This document shows, piece by piece, positions 45,701 to 53,539 of a stretch of 58,781 nt of DNA; positions within the stretch are counted from its first letter, which is position 1; each line of letters opens with the position of its first letter. The stretch covers positions 203,329 through 262,109 of the forward strand of contig JAAVBZ010000023.1 of the NCBI GenBank assembly GCA_014803415.1, in the 5' to 3' direction. The notes under the pieces were generated by a model that did not search any database, was not told the origin of the DNA, and saw only the letters and a list, made by a program, of their open reading frames with translations. A program made the position numbers and the translations under genes. This DNA comes from Lachnospiraceae bacterium. Lineage in GTDB: Bacteria; Bacillota; Clostridia; Lachnospirales; Lachnospiraceae.

Positions 45701-48545
45701 TAATCCGGCTATTGAGGTGAGTGGAGGCAAGTTGACCATCAACAGCGGCACGTTGAAAGCAGTGGCAAATAGCATTAAAATGAATGGGGCCAGTGTAGAT
45801 GTCGAATCAGGTACACTTATCATTACTGGCGGTACCTTGGAAGGGGCTGATGGAGTAACGAATGGGATGGGGCTTTTGGTTTATAGTGGTACAGTCCAAC
45901 TCTCCGGCGGCAAGTTTATCGGTGGCACCTCAGGGTACTGCGGTGGTGTATATATAGCTAATTCCAGCGGCCTGTCCATCGGCGATCTTTTGTTGAACCA
46001 CGGCACTGCGACCGAGCCGCATTACGCATTTTTTGATGCAAATAATAATCCTGTCAGTCTTGCAGACAGCCCAAAGGAACTGCCCGGCGGCCCTTATACG
46101 GTGAAGGAATGTACACGGGAATACACCTACAGTCATACAGCTGGAACCACAAAACATACCCTGTTTTGCCAGTACTGTGGAGCTGGAAGCGGGGAGGCGG
46201 ATTGTAGTTTCACTTGGACCAGAGCTGCTGGGAAATGCAACTGCGGCGCTGTGCTCAATGTAGCGGTGTCTGATACAAAAAATCTGATATATAATGGCAC
46301 AGCGAAGGAGCCAGGAGTTGCCGTCACCTTGGATGGGACTGCACTGGAGGCGTCTAAGTACACTGTAGCTTATGATAACAACGTGAATGCCGGGAATAAC
46401 ACCGCTTCTGTGAGCGTCAGCGGAACGAATTGGAGCTTTATGCAAACATTTTCTATCAGTAAGGCAACCCTGATGGCGGAAGGCAACGGAATTGCCACGG
46501 GCACCTATGGAAATAGAATTTCCGAGCTGATTGTTAATGGTTTGACTGTCAAGCTGGGTGGCAGCGAGGTTCCCGGCACATGGAAACTCGCCGGCAGCAC
46601 AGTCCCGGACGTGGGAGATATCGGCACCTATACCGCCACCTTTACCCCGGCCAGCGGTGCGGGCAACTATGAAACACTGACAGCACAAGTGACATTGAAA
46701 ATAGAAAAGGCGGCAGCGCCTGTGCCCCAGACCGGAATGCTGTATGTCCAGAACAACAAAGAGCAGTCTTATCAGTATGACCTGACACAGCTTCTCCCTG
46801 CGCTGGATAATGGAAAATCCTACGGGACAGTAGGTTATACGTTGAAAGCAGTCAATTTCACCACCGAAGGTTATTATACGGATGGCGCAGAGATTGCAGG
46901 CACGACCCTGACCCTGCCGGTTCAAAAGGCTGAAAATAGTAATGTAAGTGACATTGGAACAGTCAGCATTACGATTACCAGTGGGAACTATAAAGATATG
47001 TCAGCCACGATCACTGTCAAGAGTGCAAATAAAGCACCTGTGACCATTACCGGTGTAAGTGTGGCTGGACGGGAATATAACGGAAAAGCGATCGGCTACT
47101 CCGGCACTCCCAAAGCTGCCGAAAGCAATGGAAGTACCGCCGCGATCGGCAGTGATGACTTTCAGTACACATGGCAGACTGCCGATGGAAGAGCTTTGAG
47201 TGGAGCCCCGAAAGATGCAGGCAGTTACCTTCTGATCATTTCCGTGGACAATGACGCATATATAGGCAGCAGTACGATCAGTTTTGTGATTGACAAAGCC
47301 AGCATTACTATTACGGCAAACAGCATGACTGTAGGCAAAGGAAGCGCAAAGCCAGCGCTGACATATACCATATCAGGGCTGGCAAATGGTGAGGCGTTAG
47401 CTGCGGAACCGACACTGACCTGTAATGCCGATATGAATACAGTGGGCAGATATCCTATCACCATAAACGGTGCGGAGGTTCCGGTCACTGGCAACTATCA
47501 TGCAGAGATTACCTATGTACCGGGAACTTTAACTGTTACGGTCAGAACTTCCGGTGGAAATAATAACGGAAACAGTTCGGGCAGTGAAAACAGTGGAGAC
47601 GGCGGACAGGGAAGCAGTGGTGACAATGGAGGCGGAAATATCACACTGGGAGTACCTGCTGTTTCGACTGTAGCCGATACGAATCCGGAGACGGATACAG
47701 AAACCATGAAACCGGGAGCAGGAAATACGGCAAGACCGGGGAAGAGAACGGAACCGGAAAGCGGTACAGTAAAAGAGGAAAGACCAGACGCCGGAATCCC
47801 ATTCATCAAGGAAGAGGTGGGTAAGATTGGCTGGAACGTGATCCGCGAAGAGGAAGAAAAAGCAGAAGAAGGCAGCATCATCAATGTAGATATGAACGGG
47901 ACTACTATTGTTCCCGGGGATATTTTTGATAGTATAGAGGGTAGAGATATCACCATTACTTTTGATATGGGTAATGGTATTATCTGGAGTGTGGACGGAA
48001 AGAGTGTCACCACTGACAAAGCAGATGACATTGACCTTACCGTAAGGACGGGAGGAAGCGCCGTGCCGGTGGAGATCGTAAACAATGTCACCGGAGAACA
48101 TTACAGCATCCAGTTGAGCCTTGTCCATAACGGGGAGTTCGGCTTCATCGCAGTGCTTTCTATCAATCTTGGAAAAGAAAATGCGGGATACCTCGCAAGC
48201 CTGTACTACTACAATGAGGATATCGGAGAACTTGAATTTATCTGTGCGGATGAGGTGGCACAGGATGGAACGGTATCCATTGCATTTACTCATGCCTCGG
48301 ATTATGTGATCGTGGTAGACCGGAAAGTGGAAGAAAGCGACGGAGCTGCAGAAGATGCACAGCCGGAAGAAGCTGACGAAAATGGCACTGCGGTACCGGT
48401 AAGCCCTAAGACCATACAGGAGAAGAGAAATGTGATATGGCCCATCGTGGCAGGCATCATAGCCTTTGCAGGAATCGTTTTTGCAGGAGTGGTTGTGTGG
48501 AGAAAGAAGGAGGAAAATAAATCTTTCAAAGAAAAAGATAAATAA
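42723..48545 (+). CDS. Giant membrane-anchored surface protein with LRR and triplicated beta-repeat domains
   Basis: 1940 residues. A signal peptide (about 1-29), then an acidic low-complexity region with CxxC-like cysteines. Residues 195-390 are BspA-type LRR_5 repeats (SVTIPASVKTIGSSAF and similar). Three related modules follow, beginning ATTYYGTIDEAWDAM near 420, ATTYYATIDDAWFAA near 722 and ATTYYGTIESAWTAM near 938, each with LLADVT, GGSYTL-type beta-helix strands, a LLNHxT..HYAYF segment and a CxxC zinc-like knot. MBG-like sandwich domains occupy about 1175-1600. A Ser/Gly/Asn-rich linker and a proline-poor stalk lead to a C-terminal membrane helix and KKEENKSFKEKDK. No LPXTG motif, so anchoring is by the helix. 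Likely an adhesin or glycan-binding protein. Confidence 0.85.
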   Translation: MKKIKKRVFAAALAAALLFTMSGMTLAAVAKETQTEDISESVTTQAEDDAAEEKTEAMQESESEGSDTDEPGTGEDDTEGANINFCVHHKEHTKDCGYNRASEGGEESPCTYECRICPIEDLIAALPDWVTEDNAEIVHRQLDEILDLYRELMEREQEQIDISRCEELWRVLDASNVPNSLDESEAEGTQIEGCNLFWTFDSGTLTIRGTGEMADFYPTSPWNGEKADINKVVIEFGVTSIGDRAFSGHIALESAEIPTSVTEIGFNAFQGCEALQSVTIPASVKTIGSSAFASSGLTSVTIQEGVETIGFNTFEQCRSLTEVTIPASVKTIGQSAFSGCSRLSEVTFTSRVAPALGNWVFDDFDDFFPGNTLTIRIPHGAVGYTAENGWPEVTENPEHTWDETGLCVCGEQAVAKVEISGATTYYGTIDEAWDAMKNSTATITLLADVTASNMLTVNNGSTITFEGGSYTLSSGQQTAIQVNGMFKLVSGTIRSTYASLNAIGIDVNGKLEMTGGTVTTSDRAVSASVAVRAASDSNITISDGEISGYYGIRFTGGTAIIKNGEITGRYAAVEINSGTATIEGGTFIGSSQISYGLNVRAGSTAVLRGGTFTGRSYAVNNPAGVSALLDDTKQPSTCYAYFENGQPVNLDTLEDSAELPDGTYTVGKCTHPGVLKDKRDGTHSGECPYCGIEFAAVPHTLGADNKCEGCNAELKVQVEIGSATTYYATIDDAWFAATAEGVKSAVVTLLADVTEKLLLTVSPSDKITLNGGSYTLSIIGFDVYGGQLDITGGTFKFSYGSMLLVSSGTIRLSGGEFISTTGDEVIACRPDSNLTVGDFLLNHDSTDPNVLHYAYYKDNKPLVGVLDQTILAGPVKVGECKHDASFCEYVPLDGGISHQKTCLACGAVWDAESHSLGKGNACAGCKTPLVAKVGIGSATTYYGTIESAWTAMQGKTATLTLLDNVTAAANLEVSSGSDITFNGGNYTLTGSPGNPAIEVSGGKLTINSGTLKAVANSIKMNGASVDVESGTLIITGGTLEGADGVTNGMGLLVYSGTVQLSGGKFIGGTSGYCGGVYIANSSGLSIGDLLLNHGTATEPHYAFFDANNNPVSLADSPKELPGGPYTVKECTREYTYSHTAGTTKHTLFCQYCGAGSGEADCSFTWTRAAGKCNCGAVLNVAVSDTKNLIYNGTAKEPGVAVTLDGTALEASKYTVAYDNNVNAGNNTASVSVSGTNWSFMQTFSISKATLMAEGNGIATGTYGNRISELIVNGLTVKLGGSEVPGTWKLAGSTVPDVGDIGTYTATFTPASGAGNYETLTAQVTLKIEKAAAPVPQTGMLYVQNNKEQSYQYDLTQLLPALDNGKSYGTVGYTLKAVNFTTEGYYTDGAEIAGTTLTLPVQKAENSNVSDIGTVSITITSGNYKDMSATITVKSANKAPVTITGVSVAGREYNGKAIGYSGTPKAAESNGSTAAIGSDDFQYTWQTADGRALSGAPKDAGSYLLIISVDNDAYIGSSTISFVIDKASITITANSMTVGKGSAKPALTYTISGLANGEALAAEPTLTCNADMNTVGRYPITINGAEVPVTGNYHAEITYVPGTLTVTVRTSGGNNNGNSSGSENSGDGGQGSSGDNGGGNITLGVPAVSTVADTNPETDTETMKPGAGNTARPGKRTEPESGTVKEERPDAGIPFIKEEVGKIGWNVIREEEEKAEEGSIINVDMNGTTIVPGDIFDSIEGRDITITFDMGNGIIWSVDGKSVTTDKADDIDLTVRTGGSAVPVEIVNNVTGEHYSIQLSLVHNGEFGFIAVLSINLGKENAGYLASLYYYNEDIGELEFICADEVAQDGTVSIAFTHASDYVIVVDRKVEESDGAAEDAQPEEADENGTAVPVSPKTIQEKRNVIWPIVAGIIAFAGIVFAGVVVWRKKEENKSFKEKDK

Positions 48546-48589
48546 GAGGAATGCAGCTATGCCATAGACGGCATGGATATAAAAAAGAA

Positions 48590-48636
48590 TGGCCAGAGTG
48601 AAGCGAGAGACAAAGAGCCTTAGCTTACTCTGGCCA
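48590..48636. terminator. Hairpin after the surface protein gene
   Basis: TGGCCAGAGTGAAGC (48590-48604) and GCTTACTCTGGCCA (48623-48636) pair with one bulge. There is no clear T-run, so it may serve both strands between convergent genes. Confidence 0.6.
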
Positions 48637-48687
48637 TAGCATTGTCAGAAAGCTGCCGACTCTGGGAACATAGAAAAAATTGTGCTA

Positions 48688-49029
48688 TTAATCGTTTTTC
48701 TGTGATTTATAAGAATTTCCCCATGCTTCCATAGCAGTAAGGATCGGGCGCATGGATTCCCCCAATTCTGATAAAGAGTACTCTACTCTGGGAGGTACTT
48801 CTGCATAAGCTTTGCGGATAATGATACCGTCTGCTTCCATTGTGCGGAGGCAATCAGTTAATACTTTTTGGCTGATCCCATTCAAATTTCTCTGCAATTC
48901 ATTAAATCTCCACGGACGTACAAGCAGATTACGAATGATCAATAATTTCCATTTATTTCCAATAAGTTGTACGGTAGTTGCGACAGGGCATTCCAAAGGC
49001 CATTCAACTTTTGTATCTACGGTTTCCAT
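48688..49029 (-). CDS. HxlR-family transcription regulator
   Basis: 113 residues. LIGNKWKLLIIRNLL and FNELQRNLNGISQKVLTDCL, then LSELGESMRPILTAMEAWG, fit the winged-helix HxlR family exactly; these often sense reactive electrophiles or aldehydes. CP at residues 14-15 has the single N-terminal Cys common in the family. It is divergent from the nitroreductase operon and shares the 150-base intergenic region, so it probably controls that operon and itself. Confidence 0.9.
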   Translation of the reverse strand: METVDTKVEWPLECPVATTVQLIGNKWKLLIIRNLLVRPWRFNELQRNLNGISQKVLTDCLRTMEADGIIIRKAYAEVPPRVEYSLSELGESMRPILTAMEAWGNSYKSQKND

Positions 49030-49179
49030 AGCACACCTCCATTGTTTTTAAAGAGAATTGTAAAAGGCTTAATGGAAAAAGTCAATAGTTACCAAAAAGT
49101 GCGTACTGGTGACAGGGAAGGAGAATTGGTATAATTTTAAACGCAGATTTTGTGGCATGCTGGAAGGAAGGAGGATTTT

Positions 49180-50061
49180 ATGAGAACAGAACAGAAAACA
49201 CATTTTACAGTAGATAGATCCAAATGTATTCAGTGTGGGAAATGTATCAATGTATGTTCCGGCATGGTAATTAAATATGGTCAGGATGGATATCCCGAAA
49301 TAAAAGAGTTTGAAAGATATGGCTGGAAGGGCTGTTGGAGATGTGAACACTGCCTGGCGGTTTGTCCAGTGGGAGCCATCTCAATTTTTGACAAGAAGCC
49401 AGAAAACTCCTTGCTGCCGCCGCCACCTGAAATGGGTACTTACATGGAACAGCTCGTTGTAAACCGCCGCTCATGCAGGAGGTATCTGGATAAAAATGTT
49501 GATCCGGAAATCATAAGCAGAATTTTGAATGCAATGGCATCTGCGCCGACCGGCGGTAATTCCTGCGGTGTGGAATATACGGTGATTGACGATAAGGACA
49601 GGGTAAAACAGATATGGAAGGCTGCGTATTCTGATATGGAGGATGCTGCCAGGAAACATATCTATACATCGAGCTTCAGCGATTTTTATTATACAAAGAT
49701 GAAACAGTCGGAAAAGACAGTCCGGAAAAATGACCTGCTGTTTTGCGGCGCACCTCATCTTTTTATCGCACATGAGAAATGTACGGGTAAATGGGCAGAT
49801 GATTCTAAGGTGAACTGCAATATAGCAACCACTTATTTTGAACTGCTTGCAAATGCCTTTGGTCTTGGAACGGTCATTATGAGTTATCCGTCGGATGTTC
49901 TGCAGGAACTTTCTCCAAAGGCAAGAAAAATGTTGGGTATACCAACGGACCACTATATGAAACTGATTGTCGGTTTTGGATACCCGGAAATTCAATATGC
50001 AAGGGGCGTACAAAAAGACAGAGGCCGTAAGGTGCATCGTTATACGCAGGAGACGAAGTGA
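49180..50061 (+). CDS. Ferredoxin-nitroreductase fusion
   Basis: 293 residues. Residues 12-70 hold two 4Fe-4S clusters: CIQCGKCINVC and CWRCEHCLAVCPVG. The rest is an FMN nitroreductase: VNRRSCRRYLDKNVD, ASAPTGGNSCGVEYTV and FGLGTVIMSYP. Such proteins are anaerobic ferredoxin-linked flavin reductases. ATG 49180 follows AAGGAGG; the frame open from 49150 has no ribosome site. First gene of the HxlR-divergent operon. Confidence 0.87.
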   Translation: MRTEQKTHFTVDRSKCIQCGKCINVCSGMVIKYGQDGYPEIKEFERYGWKGCWRCEHCLAVCPVGAISIFDKKPENSLLPPPPEMGTYMEQLVVNRRSCRRYLDKNVDPEIISRILNAMASAPTGGNSCGVEYTVIDDKDRVKQIWKAAYSDMEDAARKHIYTSSFSDFYYTKMKQSEKTVRKNDLLFCGAPHLFIAHEKCTGKWADDSKVNCNIATTYFELLANAFGLGTVIMSYPSDVLQELSPKARKMLGIPTDHYMKLIVGFGYPEIQYARGVQKDRGRKVHRYTQETK

Positions 50062-50105
50062 TGGCATGCGGGAGAATAATATAGTTTAATAGGAGATATG
50101 GCGAT

Positions 50106-50711
50106 ATGGATTTTATGGATATTTCAAAAAAGAGGAGAACAGTGCGGAAGTTTGCCCGTACTCCTGTAGAGGAAGAAAAAATACAGAAGATACTGGAGGC
50201 AGGACGTTGGTCTCCTGCGGCGGTTAATGCGCAGCCTCAGAGGATCCTTGTGCTGAACACGCCGGAAAGTCTTGCAAAAGTACGTGAGTTCTGTTCCTTT
50301 GGTTACGATCAGAAGTATGTGGATCTGGCACAGGAATGTGATGATAAGGAAAACGGAAAAATCAATCTTTACTATGGTGCACCGCTTGTTCTTTTTGTAG
50401 CTTATGATAAAACCGCCTGTTGGATACATCCGCAAAGCGGTGAGAGCAGCGGTGCAACAGATGCTACCATTGTTGCCACACATATGATGCTGGAAGCCGC
50501 AAGTATCGATCTTGGCACGGTTTGGATCAGCTATTTTGATGAGGATAAAGCGAGAGAACTGCTCCATCTGCCTGATAACTGGCAGCCGGTCTGCATGCTC
50601 TATATTGGCTATCCTGCAGAGGATTTTGTGCCAAACAAGCATCTGGGCGGGCATAGGAAACCGCTCTCGGAGACCTGTTTTTATAATAAAGTACCAGATG
50701 AACAGGGGTAA
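50106..50711 (+). CDS. Nitroreductase family protein
   Basis: 201 residues. KKRRTVRKFARTPV (FMN phosphate site), WSPAAVNAQPQR, and LDLGTVWISYF-like segment SIDLGTVWISYF are typical. FMN-dependent NAD(P)H oxidoreductase acting on nitro, quinone or related substrates. It follows the ferredoxin-nitroreductase by 44 bases and precedes the sirtuin. Start after GGAGATAT is fair. Confidence 0.88.
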   Translation: MDFMDISKKRRTVRKFARTPVEEEKIQKILEAGRWSPAAVNAQPQRILVLNTPESLAKVREFCSFGYDQKYVDLAQECDDKENGKINLYYGAPLVLFVAYDKTACWIHPQSGESSGATDATIVATHMMLEAASIDLGTVWISYFDEDKARELLHLPDNWQPVCMLYIGYPAEDFVPNKHLGGHRKPLSETCFYNKVPDEQG

Positions 50712-50759
50712 AAGAACGATGAATCAAGGCAGAAAAGATATAACAGGAGGTCATATATT

Positions 50760-51647
50760 ATGTTTTCAAGGATATCAATTACAAAATCCACAAAAGATTA
50801 CTCAGCAAAAATTGAAAGGCTGAAAGATGAACTGAAATCTGCCGATGCTATTGTGATTGGCGCAGGAGCGGGACTTTCCACCTCAGCGGGTTTTGTCTAT
50901 ACCGGAGAGCGCTTCAGAAAATATTTTTCTGATTTTGAAGAGAAGTACGGTTTCCATGATATGTATTCAGGTGCATTCTGCCAGTACGATACACCGGAGG
51001 AACATTGGGCATACTGGAGCCGCTTTATCACGGTTAACCGCTATATGGATGCGCCAAAGCAGGTTTATGAGGAAATCTTCAAACTTGTAAAAGACAAGGA
51101 CTATTTTGTGATAACTACGAATGTAGACCATTGTTTTCAAAAGGCAGGCTTTGATAAGAAGAGACTGTTTTATACACAGGGAGATTACGGTTTGTTCCAA
51201 TGCAGTGAGCCATGCTGTCAGGAAACCTTTGAAAATGAGGAAATTGTTCGTAAGATGATGGAGAGTCAGGAGAAAATGAGTATTCCATCGGAATTATTGC
51301 CCATCTGTCCATATTGCGGAAAGCCTATGACAATGAATCTGCGTTCGGATAACCGATTTGTGCAGGATGCAGGGTGGTACAAAGCAGCAGAACGCTATGA
51401 GAATTTTCTGCGTACAAGGGGAGAAGATCAGAGAATTCTGTTTTTTGAGCTGGGCGTGGGTTATAATACTCCCGGAATTATCAAATATCCTTTTTGGCAG
51501 CAGACAGCAACAAATCCAAAATCCATATATGCCTGCGTTAACTATGGCGAAGCGGTCTGCCCTGATGAGATTAAACAAAGGTCTATTTGTATTAATGAGG
51601 ACATTGGAAAAGTATTGAAAGATTTGGAATGGGAGATGCAGAAATGA
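50760..51647 (+). CDS. Sir2-family NAD-dependent protein deacylase
   Basis: 295 residues. IGAGAGLSTSAGF (NAD site), TTNVDHCFQKAGF (the N-x-D and a His), and the zinc cysteines at CSEPCC and CPYCGKP. The usual sirtuin order is present, but the residues around the catalytic His (DHCFQKAG in place of D-x-L-H-x-x-A-G) differ. It resembles clostridial sirtuins found beside flavin reductases, and some features recall SirTM-type enzymes; no macrodomain or GcvH-like gene lies next to it. Overlap with the following gene is ATGA. Protein deacylation or ADP-ribosylation are both possible. Confidence 0.85.
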   Translation: MFSRISITKSTKDYSAKIERLKDELKSADAIVIGAGAGLSTSAGFVYTGERFRKYFSDFEEKYGFHDMYSGAFCQYDTPEEHWAYWSRFITVNRYMDAPKQVYEEIFKLVKDKDYFVITTNVDHCFQKAGFDKKRLFYTQGDYGLFQCSEPCCQETFENEEIVRKMMESQEKMSIPSELLPICPYCGKPMTMNLRSDNRFVQDAGWYKAAERYENFLRTRGEDQRILFFELGVGYNTPGIIKYPFWQQTATNPKSIYACVNYGEAVCPDEIKQRSICINEDIGKVLKDLEWEMQK

Positions 51648-52222
51648 AAGTTTTATTAGTAAACGGAAGCCACCATGAAACGGGGAATACTTATCAAACA
51701 TTGCAAATCATTGGCGAGTGCCTGGATAAGGATGGGATTGAAAGCAGGATATTTCAGCTTGGAAGCAGCAAAGTCAGGGGCTGTATTGGCTGTGATGGAT
51801 GTAAAGATTCTTTTCGGTGTGTATTTGGGGACGATTGCTGTAATGACCTGATTGATGCAATAGTAAAGGCGGATGGAGTGATCATAGGTTCCCCGGTTTA
51901 TTTTGCAGGGCCGAACGGAGCTTTGTGCGCCGTTCTGGACAGAGTATTCTATGCAGCCGCAGAGCATGGCAGGCTGTTTGCACATAAGCCGGCTGCTGCG
52001 GTGGTGAATTGTTATAGAGCCGGTTCGACAGCTGCATTGGATCGTTTGAATAAATATTTTACATTCAGCGAGATGCCCATTGTCAGCAGCAGCTATTGGA
52101 ATATGGTGGTTGACCCGAATCTGGACAGGGTTCAGCGGGACAAGTATGGTCAGGAGATACTCCGCACTTTGGCTGCAAATATGTCTTTTATGCTGCATCA
52201 AATGGAAAATCAGAAAACTTGA
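51644..52222 (+). CDS. Flavodoxin-like NADPH-dependent FMN reductase
   Basis: 192 residues. LLVNGSHHETGNTYQTL is the FMN phosphate loop, GCIGCDGC has cysteines as in iron-sulfur flavoproteins, IIGSPVYFAGPNG and FYAAAEHGR continue the fold. The start overlaps the sirtuin stop, so the two are translationally coupled. A broken paralogue lies at 54793. Function: electron transfer to quinones, metals or nitro compounds. Confidence 0.85.
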   Translation: MKVLLVNGSHHETGNTYQTLQIIGECLDKDGIESRIFQLGSSKVRGCIGCDGCKDSFRCVFGDDCCNDLIDAIVKADGVIIGSPVYFAGPNGALCAVLDRVFYAAAEHGRLFAHKPAAAVVNCYRAGSTAALDRLNKYFTFSEMPIVSSSYWNMVVDPNLDRVQRDKYGQEILRTLAANMSFMLHQMENQKT

Positions 52223-52279
52223 CATTTGGATAGAAGTCTGCTAACATTTTATTCAAATTTGAAATATCTAAATTTGAAT
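52219..52279 (+). promoter_or_regulatory. Promoter and palindromic operator of the marR-TSUP genes
   Basis: TTGACA (52219-52224) and TAACAT (52242-52247) are 17 bases apart. The palindrome ATTCAAATTT (52251-52260) / AAATTTGAAT (52270-52279) covers the expected start of transcription. This is the expected place and shape for a MarR operator. The -35 box overlaps the end of the flavodoxin gene. Confidence 0.8.
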
Positions 52280-52298
52280 AAATGAAAGGATGAGCATA

Positions 52299-52733
52299 AT
52301 GAATACGAGTATGGATTTTGCACTAAAAATGTCCTTGGCATATAATTCAAAATGCAGACCGCTATGTCAGGAACTTAGGCTGCCACAGACTGCATTTGAT
52401 ATTTTAATGTTTCTTGCTAATAATCCCAAATATAAAACAGCAAGTGACATCGTTGAGGTCAGAAAGATCAAGGCGAATCTGGTATCCGTTAATGTTGATA
52501 AATTGGTGCAGGAGGGTTATTTGGAACGCAAAGCTGTTGAAGGAGACAGAAGAAAGACGAAGCTGATATGTACGGATAAGGCGCAGCCGATTATTGAGAG
52601 AGGGAAAAATCTGCAAGCCTCTTTTTTTAGGCAGTTATTTGAAGATGCGGGCGAAGAAGCAAAAGAAGCCTTTTTTGAAATGGTAGAGCTGATCAGTAAA
52701 AAACTGGATGAAATTATAGAGGGAGGTTATTAA
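52299..52733 (+). CDS. MarR-family transcription regulator
   Basis: 144 residues. The winged helix includes LPQTAFDILMFLANN, TASDIVEVRKIKANLVSVNV and GYLERKAVEGDRRKTKLICT, with the basic D-R-R-K wing. Helices at both ends form the dimer. ATG 52299 follows AAAGGATGAG; ATG 52290 lies in the ribosome site. It ends one base before the TSUP gene and probably represses its own promoter. Confidence 0.9.
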   Translation: MNTSMDFALKMSLAYNSKCRPLCQELRLPQTAFDILMFLANNPKYKTASDIVEVRKIKANLVSVNVDKLVQEGYLERKAVEGDRRKTKLICTDKAQPIIERGKNLQASFFRQLFEDAGEEAKEAFFEMVELISKKLDEIIEGGY

Positions 52734-52734
52734 T

Positions 52735-53511
52735 GTGAAATTGCTTATAACAATTGTTGTAACTTTTTTTGCAGGCATGGGAGCTGGATTAGGTACGGGA
52801 TTTGCAGGAATGAGTGCGGCTGCCGTCATTAGTCCAATGCTAATTACTTTTCTCGGCATCGATCCTTACATGGCCGTAGGAATTGCCCTTTCTTCTGATG
52901 TTCTTGCCAGCGCTGTATCAGCCTACACATATGGCAAAAACAGAAATCTGGATATTAAAAATGGGCTGATCATGATGGTAAGCGTTTTGATATTTACTGT
53001 GGTGGGAAGCTATGTTTCCAGCCTGGTTCCTTCTACCACGATGGGTAATTTTTCTGTGTTCATGACATTTTTGCTTGGTATAAAATTTATAGTGAAGCCG
53101 GTTATGACAACAAAAGAGTCCATGCAGAGTGTTTCTGCAAAGAAACGGGTAGTTCAATCTATTATATGCGGCGCCCTGATTGGCTTTATATGTGGATTCA
53201 TTGGAGCAGGCGGGGGTATGATGATGCTTTTGATACTGACATCTGTTCTTGGATATGAATTGAAAACCGCTGTGGGCACCAGTGTGTTTATCATGGCATT
53301 TACTGCATTTACGGGAGCGCTTTCTCATTTTGCGATAGGCGGTGCTCCTGACTTGATCGTCTGCATTTCATGTGTGGTATTCACCCTTTTGTGGGCGAGG
53401 ATCGCAGCTGTGTTTGCAAATAAGGCAGAACCAAAAACCTTAAATAGAGTGACAGGGATTGTTCTTGTCATATTGGGTGTGGCAGTGTTTTTATTTTCGG
53501 CGCTTGCATAA
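52735..53511 (+). CDS. TSUP-family (TauE/SafE) membrane transporter
   Basis: 258 residues with about eight membrane helices. GAGLGTGFAGMSAAAVISP near the start and FIGAGGGMMMLLILTSVLGY in the middle are the two repeated family motifs. These carry sulfite, thiosulfate or organosulfonates. GTG start immediately after the marR stop, so they are coupled. Confidence 0.85.
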   Translation: MKLLITIVVTFFAGMGAGLGTGFAGMSAAAVISPMLITFLGIDPYMAVGIALSSDVLASAVSAYTYGKNRNLDIKNGLIMMVSVLIFTVVGSYVSSLVPSTTMGNFSVFMTFLLGIKFIVKPVMTTKESMQSVSAKKRVVQSIICGALIGFICGFIGAGGGMMMLLILTSVLGYELKTAVGTSVFIMAFTAFTGALSHFAIGGAPDLIVCISCVVFTLLWARIAAVFANKAEPKTLNRVTGIVLVILGVAVFLFSALA

Positions 53512-53539
53512 AGGAAAAAATGGTACACTATAGAGGAGG

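Noticed and set aside
45930-46925. Long minus-strand frame inside the giant surface protein gene
   Set aside because: The plus strand is clearly coding with a signal peptide and domains; the minus frame has no family character.
48400-48545. Sortase (LPXTG) anchor at the end of the surface protein
   Set aside because: VSPKT is present but no LPXTG-like motif at the proper distance from the membrane helix.
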